The notes under the pieces were generated by a model. That model searched no databases. It was not told the DNA's origin and saw only the letters and a program-made list of their open reading frames with translations. A DNA stretch of 64,000 bases, from assembly GCA_017590115.1 (NCBI GenBank), contig JAGGNK010007027.1, positions 1 to 64,000 on the forward strand, in the 5' to 3' direction. This document shows, piece by piece, positions 11,700-21,664 of the stretch. The stretch is from Montifringilla adamsi. Taxonomy: Eukaryota > Chordata > Aves > Passeriformes > Passeridae. Each line of letters opens with the position of its first letter. Position 1 is the first letter of the stretch. Made by a program: the position numbers and the translations under genes.

Positions 11700-11870
11700 C
11701 TACCAAACTGATCCCAGGGCTGGAGTCAGGCTGGGAGAGCTGGGGGTGCTCAGCTAGAGAGGAGAAGCTCCAGGGAGAGCTCAGAGCCCCTGGCAGGGCC
11801 TGCAGGGGCTCCAGGAGAGCTGCAGAGGGACTGGGGACAAGGCCTGCAGGGACAGGAGCCAGGGAATGTG
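11700..11870 (+). mobile_element. CR1-like 5' segment
   Basis: ggctgggagagctgggggtg, gagaagctccagggagagct and gacaggagccagggaatg, without the usual 3' core. Confidence 0.75.
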
Positions 11871-11879
11871 GGATCCCAT

Positions 11880-13506
11880 GGGCTCCAGCTGTGGGTGCTG
11901 TGCCAGTGTCCCCTGGGAGCACTGGGGCTCCAGGCAGCTCCTGTGGGCACAGCCTGGCCTCAGGGGCTGCACTCAGTGCTGTTTCCATGGCTTCTCCACA
12001 GGGATTGCTGCAGCTCTGAAGAGGAGGAGTAACAAAAGCTCACCCGAGTTCTGACAGAAATGGTTTTCCCCTGGAATTTCCCTGGCAGTGTTAGATCTGC
12101 AGAGGACATCCAGCTTTAGACAGCTGTGGAAACCTGGAGATGAACACATTTTATCACATTTTATCACATTTCCTCAGACAGTGGGAGGTGCTGAACAAGT
12201 AACCTGGCTTTGAGTATGCCTCCTGTAGGAGACTCCTTTGTTCAGCAGCCAGAGGCACCCGGGAGCCTGGTGTGATTCCCAGAGTGGGATTGTTGTTATC
12301 CCTGCAGCATGGCCAGCAAGGATCTAAGGTACACACAGCACATCCCTCTGGGCAGGGCCTGGGGTGAACTGCAAGGGTGAACAGGGAAAGGAAATCATTT
12401 CCCAAGTGAATCCTGCATCCCCAAGGCTTTCTCCTGAAGGGAACACTTTGAACAACCTGGAAAATCCCAACCTGCAGGTGCAGCTGCTCTTGGGAATGAC
12501 TTCTGCTTGAATGAATGAACACAGTGAGGGGAAGAGAGCATTCCCTGAGGCTGTGGGACTGTCACTTGCACAGATCCAAGTTCCTGACATTTACCCAGTG
12601 GCTTCCTACACTCCTGCCAGAACTCTGAGCACAGGGAGACTGATTTCTAAGATAAAGGGGTTTAGTTCACCTGAACTTAACAGATTATTTCTGTCCTGTG
12701 TTAATATAGGAATATACAAGGTTATATATGAATATATATTATATGAATTATAATATATTCATTATATTTTATATATATATTTAAAATCATGCCAGAGTGT
12801 GCTCTGGCATGATTTTAAACCTGTTGTTTTTCAGAGAAAATAATTCCAGTTGTATTTGCAAATAATGTTAAATTAAATAGCAGTTAATTTTTGAGGGGAA
12901 GATTCTTTAGAAATAGATGCACCTTTGCCCAGCTAACTCAAAACCAGATCATGTGGATATTAATATTAGGAGGATGTTTAACAGAGTAAAAAATAACAGT
13001 GAAGAGAAGGATTATTTTAATAGATCTTATGCATTAAAAAATTGTAACAAACTTCATAACTTCTTTGTAATTAATTTTTTCTAAGTGCTCTGTTGATCTT
13101 TTCCCTTTTTGGAAACAATTCCTACAATGGTGATGAATTTATTTCAAACAAAGCCAAACAAAGTTTGTTTTCATTGTATTAATGAAGTTGGAGTGAGTGG
13201 CATTGAATTTTCAGATACTGTCTAAATGCAAAGTTAATAGAAATAGTTACACAGTGGTTTCTGCTTTATTTGAAGTGGTAGAAGCCCATTCCACGTGGAA
13301 AAAGGAAAGTGCTGTTACCATGAAAATGCCATAAAATGATAAAGATCAGTGCCCCCCAGTAACTCTTCCAGTACCACTGCCCTCCCTCAGACACTGGAGA
13401 GGGTAAAACAAGTCTGTACAGAAACTTTGGGTTAATTAAAAGTGATTTACTAAGGCAATTTACTGTGATAATTTAGTAAAATGTGTTGTTTTTCATGTAT
13501 TTGTAG
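11880..13506. other. IFNAR2 intron 1, distal part
   Basis: Becomes AT-rich after about 12660. The only notable element is the perfect hairpin at 12780-12819, flanked on the left by (AT)n. No exon is supported before 13507. Confidence 0.5.
12780..12819. repeat. Perfect 18-bp inverted repeat with 4-nt loop
   Basis: Left arm TTTAAAATCATGCCAGAG, loop TGTG, right arm the exact reverse complement. It is embedded next to an (AT)n tract. No reading frame runs across it. Confidence 0.95.
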
Positions 13507-13603
13507 GAACAGAAGCAAAACGTTCCTTTTGCAAGCAGAGGGGTTTGCTTGTTAATCTCCACAAGAACCCCAATGGATGTGCCAATGCCTCTCTGTCAGC
13601 TTG
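13507..13603 (+). CDS. IFNAR2: IFNAR2 exon 2: 5' UTR plus start of signal peptide
   Basis: The acceptor is atttgtag and the donor TTG then gtaagt. The main ATG is at 13573 and gives MDVPMPLCQL, which continues into a typical hydrophobic signal sequence in exon 3. The start context is weak, with C at -3. The frame upstream of this ATG is open back to the acceptor but has no earlier ATG. The exon ends in phase 1. Confidence 0.85.
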
Positions 13604-16600
13604 GTAAGTACCTCAGCCTTTGGGGTAGAGAGCAGCACTGCAGGGGGCTCATTAATTCATTAATAATCCTGCTGAGTTAATGAAGTAAGAGACCATTATG
13701 GTATTGTGGACCTCTCCCCGGAGTGATTCCCAGAATAAGGATCTCTTGTGTTACCCCTGCGTGCTCCGTTCTGTGCTTAAACCATGAGCAGGGGCTGCAG
13801 CCGGGCTGGGAGAGCTGGGGTGCTCCCCTGGAGAGGAGAAGCTCCAGGGAGAGCTCGCCAGTCCAGGCCATTCCATTCCATGGTTCTGCCTCCCTGCACA
13901 TTCAGAAACTCTCAGTTACATATGAGGGTTTTTATTTTTTATTCTAAGTTTTTCCAGCACTCCTCAGTTTCTGGCTTAGCAGGTGAAGCAAGCTCAGTTT
14001 GGCTGAGCTGTACTTGTGAGAAGGGGGTTTGTTAGGTTAGGATCCTTTAATTCTGTAAAAAGGGTCAGATCATCATCCCAGAACCCCAGACTGGCTTGGG
14101 CTGGGAGGGACCTGAAAGCCCATCCATCCTGCCAGGGCAGGGACCCCTGCCCCAGGCTGCTCCCAGCCCCTGTCCAGCCTGGCCTGGGACACTGCCAGGG
14201 GCAGTAGAAGCTCAAATAGGCCAAGATGCTGAAGAAGATTCCCCATGCAGTTCCCAGACCACGTGTATTTCCCCAGGCTGAATCTTCCCAGTTACTTGTT
14301 CTCAGATATTTGTCTTGGCTGTGTCTCCTTTGTAAGAGTGTAACACAAACAGTTTTGCAACTGTTCAACTTCCTTTGCTAAATTTGTTTGTTGAAACAAA
14401 GTTCAGAGGCAGTTTGAGCTGTGAACTGAAAGGAATTTGGTTTGGCTAGAGAAGAGGCATTGAAAAATCAAATAATGCTAACTGGAATACAGCAGCAATT
14501 CAGCAGACACAATTTATTACAAATCTGAGCTTGTGTTCAGATAATAATAATAGTTAAAATATTGCTTTAGTTATCTCCACTGGATGGTTTTTTTTTTTCA
14601 AATGGGTGATCTCCTACCTCATTAGAAATCCATTGTTCTGCATTTAGCTGCAGTTAAACCCATTATTTGTGGATTTCCATAAAGATTGTTTAAATTTTCT
14701 AGTTCAAGGCCCAGATTTCTCTTCTCTTTTCACAGTCGTGCTGACTGTGGCACATCTTTTTAACACAACAGGTCAAGACAAAAGAGACTTTTAGGGAAGA
14801 CAAGGAAGGAACTCCCCAGATTTTCCCATGGAATTCATGTCAAACAGAGAAGACGTGTTTGGAATTAAAGTAGTGACTGCTCTGGCCAGCTGAGTGTGGG
14901 AGTCAGCATCTCCTGAGTCAGAGGCATGACCACAAAGTGCCTTAAAACAAGAACAGGAAGTTTCTCCTTGTTGCCCTCAAAGCAGAAGGGAGGCTGAAGG
15001 TTCTTGAGGAAAAAAAAAATAAGTCAGAACAAAAACTTCAAGTGTTTTGAAGCACTGTGTTGAAAAGATGGGAACAATGAGAAGCTGGGTCGGTCAAGGG
15101 AAAGAATCCTGGGTGCAGTGAGAGCCAGGCTGGATCACAGCCTCCTGGGGAGGTTTTACAGGAAGATGTAGGAACCTCTGGAATGGCAGGATTGCCCGGG
15201 GAAGCTGTGGCTGCCCCTGGATCCCTGGCAGAGCCCAAGGCCAGGTTGGAGCAGCCTGGCACAGGGGAAGGTGTCCCTGCCGTGGCAGGGGTGGCACTGG
15301 GTGTTCTTTAAGGTCCCTTCCAACACAAACCATTCTGGGATCCATGAGGGTGAGTCAAGCAATAATGGAATATTTTCCCAGATCAGTTCTAAAATTCTTG
15401 GGATGGCTTGAAAAGGTGTTTGAAATACAGTCAGAGTCCTCTGAGACATCATTTGATGAGAACATCTTGGGGGTTTTTGCTGACACTGAGTCTTGAACAT
15501 CACATGGAGGGAGCAGCGTAGGGATCCAGGACCCAGCTCCTCCTCAGAGCCCCAGGTTCATGGACACTTCTCCCAGGCTCTGGAAGGAGGGAAGTGCAGG
15601 AAAGTCTAGGAAGGTGTGAAAGAAAGTAACAGTTCCACCAGGGAGTGCTGGGTGTGAAGCCAATTGTTGCAAATGAATACTTGCAATACAAGTCAGGTCC
15701 TGTGGATGCACCAATGCATTAACACAGAGTTTCACTTTCCAGTGTGCCTCACCTTTCTGTCTACAGCTGTTTGCAGCCGGCCTGGTAAGAGTGTTACCAT
15801 CTTTAAAACGCTTTTCCTAACACATTTCATAGCTTGCACATCCTCACCAATCATCATTTTGGAACTTCATGCTTTTTGGAGAAAGAATTGAGAGAAATGT
15901 AATCCATGTGCACAGTGCTTTGCATTGCTGTGTCTGTTGTGCTGAGCTCTCCCCTGTGGCTGCTTTTTGGGGCAAATCCTGAGCTGCTCTAAATGGGTTT
16001 ATTTATTAGAATGGTTGCAAAACTCAGAGTTGTTTGTTGAGGGGGGGGATTTTGTTATTTTTTTCCTTTCTAGAAAGAATTTCAGAGGGGCTTCCTTACA
16101 ACCTCCAGATGGACTCCCACAATTTCCAGCACATTTTGTCCTGGCAGGCAGAACATGACCAAGCTGTGCCAGCATCCTACAACGTTCTCTACAGAGACCG
16201 CAGGCAAGTCACACAAAATAAGGCACAAATTCTGCTTTTACTGTTTATTGACCCAAAGAGGAGGGAGCTTTGCAGTGCCCATCCCTCCCCTGCAGGTGGC
16301 ACTGAGTGCTCTGGGCTGGGGACAAGGTGCCCATGGGGCACAGCTGGCACTGCCTGGGCTGGGAGGGCTGTGCCAGGATCCTCAGGGATTTGGGGATTCT
16401 GTGAAAATAGTAAGGCTGAGATTTTTCTCTGTTTTCTTGGGGTTTTTTTTGTAGGTTTTTTTTTTGTTTTGTTTTGTTTTGTTTTCTGGGTTTTTTGGGG
16501 TGTTTGTGTTTTTGGGTTTTTTTGGGTGGGGGGTTTGTTTGTTTGTTGTTTGTTTGTTTTTGTTGTTTTTTTTTTCCTGAGAAATGGTGTCCTCACACTC

Positions 16601-19600
16601 CCATGCCTTCTCACATCAGAGAATTGAGACTGTTTTGCTCTTCTCTGCAGAAGCCAGAGCTGGATGAGTGCTCAGCAGTGTTCAGGCATTGCCCAGCTCT
16701 CCTGTGAGCTGACAGAGGAGTTCAAGGACACATCCACTGAGTATTCTGCACTTGTTCAGAGCATTGGAGGAGCTCAGGTGCTCAATTCTTCTGTGCTGCG
16801 TTTTGTGCCACTCACTGACAGTAAGTTCTCTCTCTGCATTTCTTCTTTTTGTAGTTTTCATTAGCAGCTGATGCCTGAATTACGTTCTGCTGCCTTTGCT
16901 GTAAGACTCCACAGTGACTGTGTTGGTGGCTATTTGTATGTGGTATTTCATATATCTGTTACAAAGCCTTAAGTACATGCATAAGTTTCTAAAATGAGTA
17001 GTCCTGATTAGTAGCTCTGATAAAGGAATGAGGCTCTGGTTTTGAAATAAATACATTATAATTATAAAGGAAATACAGCTGTGCATTGACAAATACCAAG
17101 TAAAAATCTCTTGACTGTATAAGGTACATAACTTAAAGAACAACATTTGTGTTGTGCAAACAGTGTGTTCAAATGCTGAATGTTGAGTTAAAAAGTGCCA
17201 GGACTGCACCAGGTGTAGGGAAGAGATTGATGGACAAACAATCAATCTGCCCTTTTCCCTGCTGAAGGTATTTGTCTTTATTGCCAGAGGTGGCTTCACC
17301 CTTGGCTCTGCTTAAAATAGAGTTTGGAGCTAGCAGATGTTGAGGAACAGCTGGAGAGCTGTGGAAGATGAACTGATGATGTTTCCTCTGAGCTCAGCAG
17401 AGGCAGCTGCTGTGTCCCCTTCCAGAGTCAGAAATGAGGGAACACTGTAGGGAATGAGGAGAGTGGGACAAGGAAAACTGAGGGAGAGCATCCTGAGGAG
17501 GAGCCCTGCAGTCCCTCAGCAGCTGGTTTAATAAAGAGGACAGGAAAAGGGGGGTGGCTTTCAGCTGAAGGAGGGCAGGGTTAAATGCATATTGGCAATG
17601 AGGAATTGTTCCCTGGCAGGGTGGGCAGGCCCTGGCACAGGGTGCCCAGAGCAGCTGGGGCTGCCCCTGGATCCCTGGCAGTGCCCAAGGCCAGGCTGGA
17701 CACTGGGGCTGGAGCAGCCTGGCACAGTGGAAGGTGTCCCTGCCATGGCAGGGTGGCACTGGGTGGGCTGTGAGGTCCTTTCCAACCCAACCCATTCCAG
17801 GATTCTATTCTGTACTTTAACCTCAGCTTTAATTTCGTGTAGATACAAAGATCACATCTCTGAAGCTGGAGCAAAGCCTCTATTCCCTTTCTGTTTCTTC
17901 CTTCCACTCCTTTTCCTTTAAAGTCTGGCCATGTAGGAAATGATGGTTTGGCTGTGGAAGTTAAACGTTGCACGGCCTTGTGGATTTACAGCAGTGACCT
18001 TTCTGGAGTGTGCTGAGCCAGCTCTGTGTGCATCACAGAAATGGAATTGGTGCTGGATAAAATGTGTATTTTTTTCTGTAATTTTTTCCTCTTTCTTGTT
18101 TTCCAACAGCAATTCTGGGACCACCAGAAGTGACTATCACTTCCTGTCCAAATTGCCTCAATGTCACCATAAAGCTGCCATCCTCTCACTTCAGAGGCAA
18201 GGGGAAGCTCCTGTCTTTAATTGATATCTATGAAGAGATGGATTTTGATATCACCCTGAAATCACAGGATGGAGAGCACAAGGTCAGGAAATTTGGGAAT
18301 AGTTGTGCTTTAGGGGAGGAACACAGAGGGCATGAAATGGCTCTGATGGTTAACAGGTTCCCAAAAACAAATATGTGGATAGAAGCAAAAGAAAACATAG
18401 AAATAGATTGCTCCCTGGTGCTGTCCCTCAGAGCCTCCCTGCAGAGAGAAACATTCCAAGAGAGAACCATTGTGGGTATTTAGGAGTGAAATATAAAACC
18501 CCAGCACTTTGGGGCGACAAATCTCTTGGCAATCCTCTGAGCCATACAGATCTCCACTAGGTCTGCAGAAAGATGGAGTCACTTCTTTTGTAATTCCTGG
18601 AGCTGATTTGGGATTTGGTCTTGTTTTGAAATTGACTTTCACAGGTCCCTTCTAACCATAGTTATTGGTGATTCCTAATCGCCGTTGTGGCTGTGACATC
18701 TGAAATGTGGTGGGACACTTCCTCCATGTGTGTTTATTTGATTTTTTTTCTCTCCAGGGTATCACGAAGCTGCAGTGGCAGGTGCTGTCTGTGTTTCACT
18801 GATAATTGCTGCAGTCCTGAAGTGTGTGCATACAGCAGGTTTTATCCTCCCGAAGTTTTCCCTTCCTCAGACCTTGGTATGTAACATCTCAGCTCTGCCC
18901 TTTCTGGCTGCCAGGGGCAAGTCTAACAGCTGGAACTTCCAATCCTGTGCTTTAGGTACAAGTTCTGTAAGAGCACAGAATGTTTGTATTTGCAGTTTAC
19001 CTCAGGCAAAGATGCTGCTAAGTTTTGTTTGATCTTCAGAACAAATATTCAAAACCATTTCTTGCTATTTCTGTGACAAGTTACTAATGGAGGGGATCAT
19101 CCCGCCATGCTCAGGGGGAACATCCAGGAATATTCCACCCAGAGGGCATGAAAGGTGTGGCCCAGAGCGGGGCCAGGGGGTGAGCAGAGGGCTGGAGAAG
19201 CTGCCCTGTGAGGAGAGACTGGAGGAGAAGTTGTTCCACTGTTTAATAATAATAATAATCTCTCTTGCACTTTCTCTGTGATCAAGCACAGAGGGAGCCA
19301 GTCCAGAGCCAGTTTTTTATTTCCATAGATTGAACTTTAGTGGCACAATTATTTGTGAATGAAATTCTCCATTTAAATTCAATCACAAATAACAAGATTT
19401 CTTGTTTCCATCTTTTATCTTTTCTTGCTTGTTTTATTTTTTACAGTCTCTGACTTCTTTGACATTTAATTCTTTAGGGTTTTTCAGCATAAATATTTTT
19501 CATTTTCTACAAACATACCCAGAGCAGATGGGTATCACTTTTTTCTAAGACTTTCTCCTCATGTTTCTTTTTTTTTTGCTGTGTCACTTTCACATCTCAA

Positions 19601-20897
19601 CAATTGCTGAACACGTTACTAAGGAGTGTCTAAAGTTTATTTATTTTTTATTGTCAACATAATGAATACTTCAAATATTGAATAATCCTCTGAAGTGCAG
19701 AGGGAAGACAGGCTTGGGATGTTAAAATGGTGCAAATTGCTTCAAAAGATAATTTCTAAAGGACATTAAAATTGCTCAGCCTTGGTAGAGGTGACTGCAA
19801 GAGTTATGAGAGTGACAAGACTCAGCTCACCCTGGCAGGGTGGGCAGGGCTGGCACAGGGTGCCCAGAGCAGCTGGGGCTGCCCCTGGATCCCTGGCAGT
19901 GCCCAAGGCCAGGCTGGACACTGGGGCTGGAGCAGCCTGGCACAGGGGAAGGTGTCCCTGCCATGGCAGGGGATTGGAATGTGGATGACTTTTTAAGATC
20001 CCTTCCCACTCAAACCTTTCAGGGGTTCTGTGATGTTCAGGAATGGAAAAGAAGGAATGATCCTAGATACCCTGAACTCTGCTGAAAAAACCCAAACTGT
20101 GGCACAGAAGCAATCATTTGTTTGACAGCCTCGTGGCTGGAGGTTATTTGGGTTTTTTTTCATGGTGTTGTATGCAGATGTGCAAAAGTGGCTGATTGAT
20201 TTAATTCCTTTTACTCTTCCAGGCATGCATCAGGAAGTTGGCCTACTCCCCTTGGGTGTCTGAGTCAGAAACAGTGGCCTCTGTGGAGATCATCCCCAGA
20301 GAGGTGAAAAGCAAGGCCAGGGGCTGCAGAGGCAGTGCCAGTGATGACACTGACAGTGACAGTGACAGCAGTGCCCTGTATGACCACAACTACACGAGGC
20401 GGGGCAGGCTGGGCAGGGGCAGTGTCCCCCAGGGCTGTGACACCCCCAGCAGCCTGGAGCAGTACTCAGTGAGCGGCCCCTGTGAGCACAGCAGCAGCCA
20501 GGCTGGGGACACGCCAGCTGCTGAGCCACAGGAGCCCCAGGGGCACCCTGAAGGGGACAGAGACACGAGGAGCGAGTTCCTGAGCCCTCTGTCTGGGGAC
20601 AGCTGTGAGCCCCAGGGGGACAATGAGTGCTTCACCATCAGCCTGCACACGGTGCTGCTGGGAACCCTGGAGCAGGACGGGCACAGCCCTGCAGCTGCTC
20701 CCCCAGCCCGGGAGGATGCAGGTGACTGGCACTGTGCTCATGCTCTGGAGGAAAAGCTGCTGGAGGACACGGGAAGTGGGCAGGGAGCACCTTGTTCTAA
20801 TGACTTCCATGAGTGGCAAAACTCCTCCTGCTGCTCTGAGGAAAGCGACTCTTTGGACTCAGACACAGAGCAAGTAACGGGGTACATGAGGAGATGA
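13573..20897 (+). CDS. IFNAR2: IFNAR2, interferon alpha/beta receptor subunit 2 (gene-level entry, 7 coding exons)
   Basis: This is the ligand-binding chain of the type I interferon receptor, a single-pass plasma-membrane protein that by family knowledge pairs with IFNAR1 and carries JAK1 and STAT2. Joining 13573-13603, 15743-15784, 16074-16203, 16651-16820, 18110-18475, 18758-18876 and 20223-20897 gives 1533 nt, an uninterrupted frame of 510 residues. The layout is: signal peptide residues 1-24; D1 fibronectin-III about 25-124; D2 about 124-246, opening TILGPPEV; membrane helix about 252-272; cytoplasmic tail 287-510. The tail is acidic and Ser-rich and ends TEQVTGYMRR, matching the human ending GYIMR, whose tyrosine is a STAT docking site. 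D1 (SHNFQHILSW, SCELTEEF) aligns with human IFNAR2. Oddities are a GC-AG intron and an unsplit D2 exon. The identification is firm; the 3' half of D2 is the least certain part. Confidence 0.93.
13790..13860 (+). mobile_element. CR1-like fragment
   Basis: gagctggggtgctcccctgg and aagctccagggagagctc; truncated on both sides. IFNAR2 intron 2. Confidence 0.65.
14070..14205 (-). mobile_element. CR1-like 3' fragment
   Basis: Starts catcatcccagaaccccaga, then tgggctgggagggacctgaa and gtccagcctggcctgggaca. IFNAR2 intron 2. Confidence 0.75.
14206..15189. other. IFNAR2 intron 2, no exon seen
   Basis: Mixed-composition sequence with short poly(T) and poly(A) runs. No splice-bounded frame resembles a receptor exon. 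Confidence 0.45.
15190..15350 (+). mobile_element. CR1-like 3' fragment
   Basis: ctgcccctggatccctggca core to taaggtcccttccaacacaa accattctggg end. IFNAR2 intron 2. Confidence 0.85.
15743..15784 (+). CDS. IFNAR2: IFNAR2 exon 3: rest of signal peptide (42 nt micro-exon)
   Basis: Acceptor ctttccag, donor CCTG then gtaaga. It enters and leaves in phase 1 and encodes VCLTFLSTAVCSRP, completing the signal peptide. Joined to exon 2 it gives a start followed by a hydrophobic core and small residues before the predicted cleavage site, which supports such a short exon. Confidence 0.82.
16074..16203 (+). CDS. IFNAR2: IFNAR2 exon 4: D1 first half, with a GC splice donor
   Basis: The acceptor is ctttctag. 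The exon encodes ERISEGLPYNLQMDSHNF and continues through ILSW to NVLYRDRR, the A to C strands of the first fibronectin-III domain. The exon ends CGCAG followed by gcaagt, a non-canonical GC donor with otherwise perfect consensus. The nearest GT (gtcaca) would put the next exon in a frame that hits a stop, so the GC donor fits both phase (2) and homology. Confidence 0.88.
16262..16400 (+). mobile_element. CR1-like copy, second subfamily, truncated
   Basis: gagctttgcagtgcccatcc to ggatttggggattctgtgaa. It lies 58 nt after the GC donor, within the GC-AG intron of IFNAR2. Confidence 0.75.
16440..16576. repeat. T/G low-complexity tract (tttg)n
   Basis: T-rich with G (gttttgttttg, gtttgtttgttg) in IFNAR2 intron 4, ending 75 nt before exon 5. 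Confidence 0.9.
16651..16820 (+). CDS. IFNAR2: IFNAR2 exon 5: D1 second half
   Basis: Acceptor ctctgcag, donor GACA then gtaagt, phase 2 to 1. It encodes the strand D-G part of D1 with two cysteines (QQCSGIAQLSCELTEEF) and ends FVPLTD. Human IFNAR2 has the equivalent CANTTRSFCDLTDEW, so the disulfide pair and spacing are conserved. Confidence 0.9.
16821..17534. other. IFNAR2 intron 5, proximal part, no exon seen
   Basis: AT-rich unique sequence. Open frames on the minus strand are isolated and have no receptor features. Confidence 0.45.
17535..17812 (+). mobile_element. CR1-like copy
   Basis: Includes gaggaattgttccctggcag, the ~130-bp conserved core, and the end gaggtcctttccaacccaac with attctattctg. 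IFNAR2 intron 5. Confidence 0.9.
18110..18475 (+). CDS. IFNAR2: IFNAR2 exon 6: D2 domain, apparently one unsplit exon
   Basis: The acceptor is ttccaacag. The exon opens with T-ILGPPEVTITSCPNC and runs to DITLKSQDGEHK at 18282, where relatives have a phase 0 intron. A possible donor (AAG then gtcagg) is there, but no in-phase acceptor or second D2 half follows. The frame stays open to a weak donor at 18476 (GTGG then gtattt) whose phase 1 fits the transmembrane exon. The continued reading includes MVNRFPKTN, which aligns with human IDKLIPNTN, but the usual YCV is MWI. The first 173 nt are secure; the remainder is inference. Confidence 0.65.
18758..18876 (+). CDS. IFNAR2: IFNAR2 exon 7: transmembrane segment
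   Basis: Acceptor tctccag, donor ACCTTG then gtatgt, phase 1 to 0. It encodes YHEAAVAGAVCVSLIIAAVL and then KCVHTAGF-ILPKFSLPQTL. The hydrophobic helix followed by a Lys and a Pro-containing juxtamembrane segment resembles human ICLRNSLPKVL, the box1-like JAK-binding region. Confidence 0.88.
19145..19235 (+). mobile_element. CR1-like 5' fragment
   Basis: tgagcagagggctggagaag, ctgtgaggagagactggagg; no 3' core follows. IFNAR2 intron 7. Confidence 0.55.
19236..19824. other. IFNAR2 intron 7, no exon seen
   Basis: AT-rich sequence with a short (AAT)n run at 19245-19258 and poly(T) runs. Confidence 0.45.
19825..20035 (+). mobile_element. CR1-like 3' fragment
   Basis: Conserved core followed by a diverged end (gatcccttcccactcaaacc, ggttctgtgat). 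Ends about 190 nt before IFNAR2 exon 8. Confidence 0.9.
20223..20897 (+). CDS. IFNAR2: IFNAR2 exon 8: cytoplasmic tail and stop
   Basis: Acceptor actcttccag; 675 nt including TGA. It begins ACIRKLAYSPWVSESETVAS, matching the position of human NFLAWPFPNLPPLEAMDMVE. An acidic run SASDDTDSDSDSSALYDHNY corresponds to human YNYDDESDSDTE. The distal SDTEQVTGYMRR matches the human STAT-docking C-terminus. Tyrosines are few (LAY, ALYDHNY, EQYS, GYM). Codon use is GC-rich in the middle of the exon. Confidence 0.93.
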   Translation, partial: ACIRKLAYSPWVSESETVASVEIIPREVKSKARGCRGSASDDTDSDSDSSALYDHNYTRRGRLGRGSVPQGCDTPSSLEQYSVSGPCEHSSSQAGDTPAAEPQEPQGHPEGDRDTRSEFLSPLSGDSCEPQGDNECFTISLHTVLLGTLEQDGHSPAAAPPAREDAGDWHCAHALEEKLLEDTGSGQGAPCSNDFHEWQNSSCCSEESDSLDSDTEQVTGYMRR

Positions 20898-21004
20898 AGA
20901 AGGGAGAACTGCTTTTACTTCATAACATAGGAATCAGTGTTGTTCAACTCTTATTTCTGGACTGAACACACAGATCTTGTCCTTTCATTAATATCCTGTG
21001 AGTG

Positions 21005-21425
21005 TGGGCTCCTGCCGAAAGAGCTGGGGGTGTTTGTCTGGAGAAGGATCCAGAGAGACCTTGGAGCCCCTTCTGTGCCTAAAGGGCCTCCAAAGGTGGA
21101 GCTTTGGACAAGGGATGGAGGGACAGGACAAGAGGGAATGGCTTCAAACTGACAGAGGGCACTTTTGGATTAGAAATTTTTCCCTGTGAGGGGGGGGAGA
21201 GACAATTTCCAAGGCCTGCAGGGACAGGAGCCAGGGAATGGCTGCCAGTGCCAGAGGGCAGGGCTGGATGGGATCTGGGCAATGAGGAATTGTTCCCTGG
21301 CAGGGTGGGCAGGGGCTGGGATGGAATTCCCAGAGCAGCTGGGGCTGCCCCTGGATCCCTGGCAGTGCCCAAGGCCAGGCTGGACACTGGGGCTGGAGCA
21401 GCCTGGCACAGGGGAAGGCTGGTCT
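21005..21425 (+). mobile_element. CR1-like copy in the IFNAR2 3' UTR
   Basis: From ggctcctgccgaaagagctg through gggacaggacaagagggaat to the conserved core, ending abruptly after cacaggggaagg. It appears to be two CR1 pieces joined near 21210. Being 108 nt after the stop, it is probably transcribed with the mRNA. Confidence 0.85.
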
Positions 21426-21649
21426 CCCATCCAGGCCACTTTTACAGTTTTTTTTATTCTTTATCTCTCTTACTGGATTTACAGTGAAACCTGTTCTGCT
21501 GGCTGGATGCTGTATTTGTACAGAGAATGCTGATCAAGTGGAATAATGGGGGCAGAGACGGGAATACTCAGCTGACAAAAGAGCAGATCGAGGCATTAAT
21601 ACACTTCTTGAATTTATTTTTGTATAATTTTGTACAATTACTGATTCAT

Positions 21650-21655
21650 ATTAAA
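21650..21655 (+). terminator. Candidate poly(A) signal of IFNAR2 (ATTAAA)
   Basis: ATTAAA in an AT-rich stretch about 750 nt after the stop. No AATAAA is seen between stop and here. It lies just before the minisatellite that precedes IL10RB. Confidence 0.4.
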
Positions 21656-21664
21656 AATTTATTG

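Noticed and set aside
16141..16260. IFNAR2 exon 4 ending at the GT in caagtcaca
   Set aside because: The resulting phase 0 join reads into a stop in exon 5 and loses the conserved cysteine region; the GC donor fits instead.
18360..18557. Separate IFNAR2 D2b exon starting at gttaacag with phase 0
   Set aside because: In phase 0 the frame reads a Lys/Arg-rich sequence with no fibronectin-III features; the continuous frame aligns better.
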